DNA from: Clostridia bacterium
GTDB taxonomy: Bacteria > Bacillota > Clostridia > Oscillospirales > CAG-272
Assembly: GCA_900763885.1 (NCBI GenBank)
Contig: CAAFLY010000141.1
Span: forward strand, 1-8,177
DNA length: 8,177 nt
Direction: 5' to 3'
Shown here: positions 1 through 6,130 of the stretch, one piece after another
Layout of the letters: the number at the start of each line of letters is the position of its first letter
How positions within the stretch are numbered: position 1 is the stretch's first letter
Position numbers and translations under genes: made by a program
The notes under the pieces: generated by a model
Seen by the model: the letters and a program-made list of their open reading frames with translations, nothing else
Databases searched by the model: none
What the model was told of the DNA's origin: nothing

Positions 1-1
1 G

Positions 2-43
2 AAGCGGGCGGACAACGCCGTCTGCTACATACGAATGGAGTAA
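2..43 (+). CDS. C-terminal end of an upstream gene (partial, unidentified)
   Basis: The second reading frame from the window edge is open and ends at a TAA at 41-43, giving a 13-residue tail ending in CYIRME. Its third codon positions are almost all G or C, like the confirmed genes here, whereas the first frame (stop at 49-51) has poor third-position GC. The stop lies only 4 bases before the ATG of the first ABC gene, so the two genes would be co-transcribed. Exporter pairs of this kind in Clostridia are often preceded by a small regulator gene such as a MarR-type repressor, but the tail is too short to identify the family. The call rests on codon bias and spacing alone. Confidence 0.4.
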   Translation, partial: KRADNAVCYIRME

Positions 44-47
44 CCTT

Positions 48-1823
48 ATGATTTTCGGAAAACACATCAATCGCTATTACCTGCGATACGCGCCGATCCT
101 TTTGCTCGGGCTCGCGGCTCTGATCCTTGTGGACTATATCCAACTCGAGATCCCGGAGTTTTACCGGCTCGTCATCAACGGCATCAACACCGGTATGGTG
201 GTGGTCGATGGACAGACGGTCCCGTTCACCATGGACGTGCTTCTCGATCACGTGTGCCTGCCCATGATCATCGTCATCCTTGTGATGGTCGTCGGACGGT
301 TCGCGTGGCGTATCTGCTTCTTCGGTTCCGCCATCCGCATGGAAACGGACATTCGTGAAAGAATGTTCGACCACTGCAAGGACCTGTCCCGCGAGTTTTA
401 CCAGACAAACAAGGTGGGCACGCTCATGTCCTACTTCACAAACGACCTCGAAACCGTGCAGGACTGCTTCGGCTCCGGGATCCTGATGCTGGCGGATGCG
501 GCGTTCCTCGGCATACTCGCGCTATACAAAATGTGGCGCATGAACGGCGTCCTCACCCTGTTCACCCTCATTCCGATGGCATTCCTCATGGTGATCGGCA
601 CCATCGTCGGCAAATCCATGGAGGACAAGTGGGACGAGCGGCAGGCGGCGTATTCCGATCTGTCCGACTTTTCCCAGGAGAGCTTCTCCGGCATCGCGGT
701 CATCAAGGCGTTCGTCAAGGAAACGGCGGAGCTTATGGCGTTCCGGAAGCTCAATGAGAAGAACGAGGAGGTAAACGTCGCCTTTGTGCGCGTATCCACC
801 ATTCTCAATATTTCCGTCACGCTCTTTGTTGAGTCCGTGATCTGCGTCATCCTCGGCTACGGCGGCTACCTCGTGCATGAGAACCAGTTCAACGCGGGAC
901 AGCTTGTGGAGTTTATCGGTTACTTCACCGCGGTCGTATGGCCGGTCATGGCTGTCTCCGAGCTCATCGGCATGACGGCGCGCGGCAAAGCGTCCCTTGC
1001 CAGAATCTCGGAGCTGCTCGACGCGCCTGTTCACGTAAAGGACGCAGCCGACGTGGTCGATACCGTGATCACTGAAGGGAAGATCGAGTTCTCGCACCTG
1101 ACCTTCCGCTATCCCGACGGAGAGCTTGACGCACTGCACGATGTCTCATTCACGATCGAGCCGGGGGAAAACGTCGGTCTGGTCGGGAAAACCGGCTCCG
1201 GCAAAACGACCATCGTAGACCTGATCCTGCGCACGTACAACGTCCCCGACAACACGGTCTTTATAGGCGGTCACGACGTCAATACGGTGCCGATCCGCCG
1301 GATACGCGACGCCTGTGCCTATGTGCCGCAGGACAACTTCCTCTTCTCCGACACCATCGCCCACAACATCGCCTTTGCCGCGGACGATGCCGACACCTGC
1401 ACGATCGAACACGCTGCCAAGCTTGCCGATGTGCATGACAACATCATGGATTTCGGCGAACGGTACAACACCATGCTTGGTGAACGCGGCGTAACGGTCT
1501 CCGGCGGTCAGAAGCAGCGCATTTCCATTGCACGCGCTCTTCTGAAGGACGCGCCGATCCTCATTCTGGACGACTCTGTCTCCGCCGTGGACACAAAAAC
1601 GGAGAAGATCATTCTCGAAAACCTGCACGAAACACGCCGCAACAAAACCACGATCCTCATCGCGCACCGCATCTCTACCATTGAGAAGATGGACAAGATC
1701 CTCTTTGTAGACGATGGCACGGTCGTGGATGTCGGTACGCATGAGGCACTGTACGCACGGTGTCCCGCATACCGGAAGATGGTGGAATTACAGAAGCTGG
1801 AGGAGGAACACGCCGATGTATGA
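48..1823 (+). CDS. Heterodimeric ABC exporter subunit, degenerate-site half (permease-ATPase fusion)
   Basis: This is a 591-residue half-transporter that would pair with the next gene product in the membrane to export an unknown substrate (drug, peptide or lipid) using ATP. The N-terminal part (about residues 14-310) has six predicted membrane helices, with a long outside loop after helix 1. The ATPase domain (about 345-585) has an A-loop Tyr355, Walker A GKTGSGKTT at 380-388, Q-loop Gln428, signature VSGGQ at 484-488, Walker B ILILD ending at Asp508, and H-loop His540. The residue after Walker B is Asp509 where active ATPases have Glu, which marks it as the catalytically weak half of a heterodimer (as TM287 or BmrC). 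The frame is open to the window edge, but ATG 48 is chosen because GGAG sits at 37-40, 7 bases upstream, and because the protein then begins like other family members. It overlaps the next gene by 8 bases. The family assignment is firm; the substrate is unknown. Confidence 0.95.
   Translation: MIFGKHINRYYLRYAPILLLGLAALILVDYIQLEIPEFYRLVINGINTGMVVVDGQTVPFTMDVLLDHVCLPMIIVILVMVVGRFAWRICFFGSAIRMETDIRERMFDHCKDLSREFYQTNKVGTLMSYFTNDLETVQDCFGSGILMLADAAFLGILALYKMWRMNGVLTLFTLIPMAFLMVIGTIVGKSMEDKWDERQAAYSDLSDFSQESFSGIAVIKAFVKETAELMAFRKLNEKNEEVNVAFVRVSTILNISVTLFVESVICVILGYGGYLVHENQFNAGQLVEFIGYFTAVVWPVMAVSELIGMTARGKASLARISELLDAPVHVKDAADVVDTVITEGKIEFSHLTFRYPDGELDALHDVSFTIEPGENVGLVGKTGSGKTTIVDLILRTYNVPDNTVFIGGHDVNTVPIRRIRDACAYVPQDNFLFSDTIAHNIAFAADDADTCTIEHAAKLADVHDNIMDFGERYNTMLGERGVTVSGGQKQRISIARALLKDAPILILDDSVSAVDTKTEKIILENLHETRRNKTTILIAHRISTIEKMDKILFVDDGTVVDVGTHEALYARCPAYRKMVELQKLEEEHADV
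1801..1806 (+). promoter_or_regulatory. Ribosome binding site that sets the start of the second ABC subunit
   Basis: A perfect AGGAGG lies inside the last codons of the first ABC gene, 9 bases before the ATG at 1816. The same reading frame is open much further upstream (an ATG at 1714), but that extension lies within the conserved ATPase end of the first gene and has no matching site. The embedded site and the 8-base gene overlap suggest translational coupling, which would keep the two subunits near equal amounts. Confidence 0.8.
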
Positions 1824-3705
1824 ATTTTACCCGATCCTTTGTATAGGCGCGATCCTTGGCGTGCTGTCCGCGCTCTTCATTGCCGCCTATGCGCTGATGA
1901 AGAATAAAAAGGAAGTGCTCGGCTTTGACAGACATATGGCGGACGGCGAGATCATCCGTCGTATGCTCGTGTACGCGAAGCCCTACTGCGGTCATTTCTG
2001 CCTCATCGGAGCGATCATGCTCATCTCCGTCGCCTATGACATCATCTCTCCCCTTGTGATCGGAAACATCGAGGAGATGGTGAAGGCGGATTTCGCGCTG
2101 TCGCATCTGTACCGCATGGTCGCCGTATATGCGTCGATCCTCATCGTATCCCTCGTGTGCACCTATTTCCAGGCAATCCTTCTCCAAAAGGTCGGACAGA
2201 AGATCTTATCCAAGATCCGCGAGGACCTGTTTATCCACATTGAGAGCCTCTCCCATGAGCAGCTCAACGCGATCCCGGTCGGCAAGCTCGTGACCCGTGT
2301 GACGAACGACCCGAACGCGGTGTCCATGCTCTTTACGAACATCCTCGTCAATCTCGCGAAAAACTGCTTCATCATCATCGGTGTGCTCGGCGCGATGCTC
2401 TGCGTCAACTACGCGCTGACCCTCATGGTGCTTTGCTTTGTGCCGTTTATCGTGCTGTTCACCGTAATCTTCCGCAAATTCTCGCGCCGCGCCTACCGCA
2501 GAGTCAAGGACGGCACCACGGATATCAACACCTACCTGTCCGAAAACCTCTCCGGCATCAAGATCACACAGATCTTCAACAGAGAAAGCCAGAAGCTCGC
2601 CGATTTCCGCGATCGGAACAACCGGCTCGGACAGGCGAAAAAGCAGCAGATCTTCGTATTCGGTATTTTCCGCCCTGTTGTCTATATGCTGTACGTGTCC
2701 TCCGTGCTCTGTCTGCTGTATCTCGGCGGACGGGGCGCGATCCGTGACATCTCCTTCCTCGGCCAGAATCTGACCTCCGGCGTGATCGTCACGTTCTATA
2801 TGTACATTTCCAAGTTCTTCAACCCGATCCAAAGCCTTGCGGAGCAGTTCAACTGGCTGCAGTCGGCATTTGCCTCGGCGGAAAAGATCTTCACCATCCT
2901 CGATATGAAGCCTGCCATCGTGGACGAGCCGGACGCGCAGTCTGTGGACGAGATCCGCGGGGATATCGAATTCCGCGACGTCTGGTTCTCGTATGTGCCT
3001 GACGAATGGGTGCTCAAGGGCGTATCGTTCCATATCCATGCCGGGGAGACCATCGCCTTTGTCGGCTCGACAGGCTCCGGTAAGAGCACGATCCTCTCGC
3101 TCATCTGCCGCAACTACGACATCCAGCGCGGTCAGATCCTCATCGACGGCATAGATATTCGGAAGATCAAGATCGCAAGCCTGCGCCGCCATTTCGGGCA
3201 GATGCTGCAGGATGTGTTCCTCTTCTCCGGCACGATCCGCTCGAACATCCTCCTGCGCATGGAGGGCGTGTCGGACGCGGAGGTATGGGAAGCCTGCCGC
3301 TACGTCAACGCGGAACCGTTCATCCGGCGGCTCGACAAGGGTCTGGATGAGGTGGTCCGGGAACGAGGCAACAACTTCTCCGCCGGTCAGAGACAGCTGC
3401 TCTCCTTTGCGCGCACGCTCATCCACCATCCGTCCGTGATGATCCTGGACGAGGCGACCGCGAACATCGACACGGAAACGGAGATCCTCATCCAGGATTC
3501 GCTTGAAAAAATGGCAAAAATCGGCACGATGCTCATCGTCGCGCACCGTCTGTCCACGATCCAGCACGCCGACCGCATCTACGTTCTCTCTCACGGACAG
3601 ATCTTAGAATCCGGCAATCACAATGAACTGCTCGCGGCGCACGGTCGGTACTATCAGCTGTATACACTCCAGTATCACAAGGAACAGTCCGAAAAGCACG
3701 CATAA
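1816..3705 (+). CDS. Heterodimeric ABC exporter subunit, catalytic-site half (permease-ATPase fusion)
   Basis: This 629-residue half-transporter is the partner of the preceding gene product. It has one extra hydrophobic helix at the N-terminus (about residues 5-27), a short basic linker, then the usual six-helix exporter core (about 50-335) and an ATPase domain (about 383-625). Visible motifs are A-loop Tyr393, Walker A GSTGSGKS at 417-424, Q-loop Gln465, signature FSAGQ at 521-525, Walker B VMILD ending at Asp545 with the catalytic Glu546, D-loop ATANID at 547-552, and H-loop His577. The catalytic Glu is intact, but the signature departs from LSGGQ, and in the dimer this signature would face the weak Walker site of the first subunit. 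The start at 1816 is supported by AGGAGG at 1801-1806. The next gene begins 9 bases after the stop. The exporter assignment is firm; the cargo cannot be inferred. Confidence 0.95.
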   Translation: MYEFYPILCIGAILGVLSALFIAAYALMKNKKEVLGFDRHMADGEIIRRMLVYAKPYCGHFCLIGAIMLISVAYDIISPLVIGNIEEMVKADFALSHLYRMVAVYASILIVSLVCTYFQAILLQKVGQKILSKIREDLFIHIESLSHEQLNAIPVGKLVTRVTNDPNAVSMLFTNILVNLAKNCFIIIGVLGAMLCVNYALTLMVLCFVPFIVLFTVIFRKFSRRAYRRVKDGTTDINTYLSENLSGIKITQIFNRESQKLADFRDRNNRLGQAKKQQIFVFGIFRPVVYMLYVSSVLCLLYLGGRGAIRDISFLGQNLTSGVIVTFYMYISKFFNPIQSLAEQFNWLQSAFASAEKIFTILDMKPAIVDEPDAQSVDEIRGDIEFRDVWFSYVPDEWVLKGVSFHIHAGETIAFVGSTGSGKSTILSLICRNYDIQRGQILIDGIDIRKIKIASLRRHFGQMLQDVFLFSGTIRSNILLRMEGVSDAEVWEACRYVNAEPFIRRLDKGLDEVVRERGNNFSAGQRQLLSFARTLIHHPSVMILDEATANIDTETEILIQDSLEKMAKIGTMLIVAHRLSTIQHADRIYVLSHGQILESGNHNELLAAHGRYYQLYTLQYHKEQSEKHA

Positions 3706-3714
3706 GGGGTTGAT

Positions 3715-4347
3715 ATGAAAACGGTACGCACGCTCGGCGCGATTTTCTGTGCGGCGCTGTCCGCAGTCTTTGCCACGATCGGCATTGCCATGCTCATCCC
3801 CATCGACGGCGCGGGTATGTTCCGGTATTACACCGTGGATGCGAATCTCGTCGCCGCCGTATCCGGACTTCTGCTTGCGGTCTTTCTCATCCGCTCCCTT
3901 GTCCGGAAAAAGCCGGTGCCGGTATGGATCCTCCTTTCCTACTTCACCGCCGCCGTCTGTCTGACCGTAACGTTTCTCATTGTCGTGTTCGTTCTGGCAC
4001 CGGCGGAGGGGGGAGCGAGCAGGCTGCTGACAGAGGGCGATATGCTCTTTCATCATCTTTTGAACCCGCTTTGTACCGCAATCGGCGCGCTCTTTCTCAT
4101 GCCGCGGATCCCTACAAAGATCCCGGAGATGGCACACATCGCGCTTTTGCCGACGGAGCTGTACGGACTTTTTGCCATTGTCGCAAACTATCTCCTCTGG
4201 TGGCACGGACCGTATCCGTTTCTCTGCATCTATGAGCAGCCGTTGCAGGAAACCGTGCTGTGGTGCGTCGGGATCCTCGGCGGAACATACGTGATCGGGT
4301 TCTTCATGGCGATGGCGAAAAAAGCGGTGGATCGCAGACTGCGATAA
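3715..4347 (+). CDS. Six-helix membrane protein, Pr6Pr-like
   Basis: This 210-residue integral membrane protein has about six hydrophobic segments (roughly residues 7-30, 43-62, 70-94, 110-130, 138-160 and 178-203) and a basic C-terminus, with no cleavable signal. The pattern FRYYTVDANLVAA near residues 36-48, the helix HHLLNP at 113-118 and the HGPYPFL stretch at 164-170 resemble the Pr6Pr group of small bacterial membrane proteins, whose biochemical role is not established. This match is from memory of the family pattern, not a search. It starts 9 bases after the second ABC gene behind AAGGGG at 3704-3709 and is the last gene before the terminator at 4362-4400, so it belongs to the exporter operon. 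It could be an accessory or immunity-type partner of the exporter, or merely co-transcribed. Confidence 0.8.
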   Translation: MKTVRTLGAIFCAALSAVFATIGIAMLIPIDGAGMFRYYTVDANLVAAVSGLLLAVFLIRSLVRKKPVPVWILLSYFTAAVCLTVTFLIVVFVLAPAEGGASRLLTEGDMLFHHLLNPLCTAIGALFLMPRIPTKIPEMAHIALLPTELYGLFAIVANYLLWWHGPYPFLCIYEQPLQETVLWCVGILGGTYVIGFFMAMAKKAVDRRLR

Positions 4348-4361
4348 TGCCATGCCCCCCA

Positions 4362-4400
4362 AAAAAGTACGGTTTCGGTTCCCGCCGCGCCGTACTTTTT
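4362..4400. terminator. Intrinsic terminator after the exporter operon, possibly bidirectional
   Basis: A perfect 11-base-pair stem pairs 4362-4372 (AAAAAGTACGG) with 4390-4400 (CCGTACTTTTT) around a 17-base loop. The T-run on the 3' arm ends plus-strand transcripts 15 bases after the stop of the membrane protein gene. The matching A-run on the 5' arm means the hairpin could also work on the other strand. It insulates the exporter operon from the promoter that starts 12 bases later. Confidence 0.88.
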
Positions 4401-4411
4401 CCGTTTTTCTG

Positions 4412-4440
4412 TTGACTTTTCCCGCCGCATCCTATATAAT
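4412..4440 (+). promoter_or_regulatory. Sigma-A promoter of the solute-binding protein gene
   Basis: TTGACT at 4412-4417 and a perfect TATAAT at 4435-4440 are separated by 17 bases, the optimal spacing for the housekeeping sigma factor. Transcription should begin near 4446-4448, giving a leader of about 92 bases. The -35 box has one mismatch to consensus, so this should be a strong promoter unless repressed. It lies directly behind the terminator of the upstream operon, which makes the downstream gene an independent transcription unit. Confidence 0.88.
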
Positions 4441-4454
4441 AAACGGGTATACCA

Positions 4455-4468
4455 TGGAAACGCTGTTA
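4455..4468 (+). promoter_or_regulatory. Candidate CcpA (cre-like) site just after the transcription start
   Basis: TGGAAACGCTGTTA fits the published cre consensus TGWAARCGYTWNCW at 11 of 14 positions, including the whole core AARCGYT. The three mismatches are at positions 3, 11 and 13. It would lie at about +8 to +21 of the transcript, a place where CcpA typically blocks transcription. Carbon catabolite repression of a sugar-type binding protein would make sense. This is inference from a motif of modest quality. Confidence 0.35.
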
Positions 4469-4476
4469 TAAGGCTG

Positions 4477-4490
4477 TTTTTGCGCAAAAA
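4477..4490. promoter_or_regulatory. CG-centred palindrome in the leader, possible LacI-type operator
   Basis: TTTTTGCGCAAAAA is a perfect 14-base palindrome with the CG centre common in operators of LacI-family repressors. It has no loop, so it is more plausible as a protein-binding DNA site than as an RNA hairpin. It lies about 30 bases after the predicted transcription start and about 48 bases before the start codon. No regulator gene is in the window. Confidence 0.35.
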
Positions 4491-4538
4491 AACGATGGAT
4501 GCAGTGCTTCCCTATCCACAAACAAAAAGGAGTCCCCC

Positions 4539-6005
4539 ATGAAACGATTCTCTGCGCTCCTTCTTCTGTGTGCCATTCTGCTGTCCGCGACGGCATGTGG
4601 CGGCACGGAAAAGGAAACCACTCCCTCTGTCGCCGATACCCAGGACGATACCACTTCCGCTGCGTCCGCGGATACCGAAGTGCAGGAAACAGAGCCCGCG
4701 CTGTCCGACGATCTGCCCGCCATGGATTATGACGGCAAAGTCTATCGCATCGCCAGCGTTGAAGGCTATACCGATGAGTTCTTCACGGAAGAGCTGACCG
4801 GAGAGGTCGAAAACGACGCCGTATTCAACCGGAACGCGCGGCTTTCGGAACGCTTCAACGTCTCCATCCAAGCCATCCCCATGACCGGAGACTGCGGCAG
4901 CATCTATACCGCGCTCGTGCAATACGCGACAGCCGGCGATGATTTCTGTGATGTTGCCGCGCAGGAGGTCTGGAATTTCCACATGGCTACGGCGGCGGGC
5001 ATTTATCAGAACTGGAACGACACGAAATACATCCATCCCGACAAGCCGTGGTGGAACCAGCAGATCAATGACGGCGCCACCTTCAACGGCAAGCTGTTCG
5101 GTCTGACCGGCTCCTTCTCCGTGACCTACATGACCAGCACCACGGCAATCTATGTGAATTCTACACTGCTGCAAAACCATGGATTGACCGAAGCGGATCT
5201 GTACGCGCTTGTGCTGGACGGCGGATGGACGATCGATTATCTCAGCACCCTTGTGGAGGGAATGTACCGGGATATCAACGGAGACGGCAGCCGGGATGAA
5301 AACGACCAGTACGGCTTCGGCGCGAACTGGTATTATTCCGACACCTGGTGCAGCGCGTTTGACATTCCTGTCACCGGAAAAGCCGCGGACGGAACGCTGG
5401 AAATCAAGCTGATGCAGGAGAAAACCTACGACGCGCTCTCCAAGGTCTACAAGCTCTATTATGAGAACAACGGCGTGTATTTCTGGGAAAACTGGACAGG
5501 CTTCATGGACTATTTCACCGGCGGCACCCTCGTTTTCGCGCAGGGTACGTTAGACGACGCCTTCAACGCGCTGCGGGATATGGAGGATCCGTTCGGTATC
5601 GTACCGCAGCCCAAATACGACGAAGCACAGAACGGCTACCACTGTCTGGTCGCGGACGGCTACTTCATCGTGGGTATGCCGACCACGGTCACGGATACGG
5701 ATTTTGTCTCGCTCATGACGGAAGCTATGGCGGCGGAAACGTATACGAATGTGTATCCCGTATACTACGATGTGGCTCTGAAATCGAAATATTCCAAGGA
5801 CGAAGCGACCGCTTCCATGATCGATCTGATCTCCGCCGGCGCCGCGTTTGACGTCTCCTTCATGTACGGCACCTACCTCGAAATGCTGCCGTATATGTTC
5901 CGCGGCTGTCTCAATGAGAAAACGACGGATATTGCCTCCACCTATGCCAAGGCGGAGAGCAAGATCGACAAGGCGTTGGGCAAGATTTACGCCATGTACG
6001 AATAA
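4539..6005 (+). CDS. Extracellular solute-binding lipoprotein, sugar ABC type (family 1), without adjacent permease
   Basis: This 488-residue protein is exported and lipid-anchored, and is expected to capture a carbohydrate outside the cell for an ABC importer. It has a lipoprotein signal (KR, then a hydrophobic stretch at residues 5-19, then the lipobox ATAC with Cys20). An acidic, Ser/Thr-rich tether runs to about residue 60, before the two-lobed binding domain. Features typical of the clostridial members of this group include ENDAVFNRN at 91-99, HPDKPWWNQQ at 166-175, GGWTIDYL at 228-235, and an EF-hand-like loop at 245-256 with Asp245, Asn247, Asp249, Gly250, Asp253 and Asp256, suggesting a calcium site. 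Many Trp and Tyr residues could stack on sugar rings. AAGGAG at 4527-4532 precedes the ATG by 6 bases. It has its own promoter and terminator and no permease or ATPase gene beside it. The substrate is unknown. Confidence 0.93.
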   Translation: MKRFSALLLLCAILLSATACGGTEKETTPSVADTQDDTTSAASADTEVQETEPALSDDLPAMDYDGKVYRIASVEGYTDEFFTEELTGEVENDAVFNRNARLSERFNVSIQAIPMTGDCGSIYTALVQYATAGDDFCDVAAQEVWNFHMATAAGIYQNWNDTKYIHPDKPWWNQQINDGATFNGKLFGLTGSFSVTYMTSTTAIYVNSTLLQNHGLTEADLYALVLDGGWTIDYLSTLVEGMYRDINGDGSRDENDQYGFGANWYYSDTWCSAFDIPVTGKAADGTLEIKLMQEKTYDALSKVYKLYYENNGVYFWENWTGFMDYFTGGTLVFAQGTLDDAFNALRDMEDPFGIVPQPKYDEAQNGYHCLVADGYFIVGMPTTVTDTDFVSLMTEAMAAETYTNVYPVYYDVALKSKYSKDEATASMIDLISAGAAFDVSFMYGTYLEMLPYMFRGCLNEKTTDIASTYAKAESKIDKALGKIYAMYE

Positions 6006-6079
6006 TTCCATCAGGGAAACGCTGATTTCAGGCGGATTTCGCACCCCCAACCATATATTCGAGCTTTTCAGGCATTCTA

Positions 6080-6119
6080 AAAAAGAACGCAAAGGTTTTT
6101 GTGCCTCTGCGTTCTTTTT
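6080..6119. terminator. Bidirectional intrinsic terminator between convergent genes
   Basis: A 12-base-pair perfect stem pairs 6080-6091 with 6108-6119, built from AAAAAGAACGCA and TGCGTTCTTTTT. After a single mismatch (A6092 against C6107), three more pairs (6093-6095 with 6104-6106) close an 8-base loop. The T-run on one arm and A-run on the other suit both the plus-strand binding-protein transcript, which ends 75 bases earlier, and the minus-strand GtaA-like transcript, which ends 11 bases away. The remaining intergenic bases (6006-6079) hold no gene. Confidence 0.88.
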
Positions 6120-6130
6120 GTTCGTCTCTT

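Noticed and set aside
1714..1815. Upstream ATG extension of the second ABC subunit
   Set aside because: The added residues are encoded within the conserved end of the first ABC gene, and the AGGAGG at 1801-1806 points to the ATG at 1816.
2206..3594. 462-residue minus-strand open frame opposite the second ABC gene
   Set aside because: It mirrors the conserved ATPase coding sequence in codon register. Its Asp/Glu/Arg/His-rich composition is typical of a shadow frame.
4454..4471. Five-codon frame (METLL) in the leader of the binding-protein gene
   Set aside because: It would start only about 7 bases from the predicted transcript start, with no ribosome binding site, so a leader peptide is not supported.
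4447..4538. Possible riboswitch in the roughly 92-base leader
   Set aside because: No conserved riboswitch core or terminator/antiterminator pair is visible. The one palindrome has no loop and fits a DNA site better.
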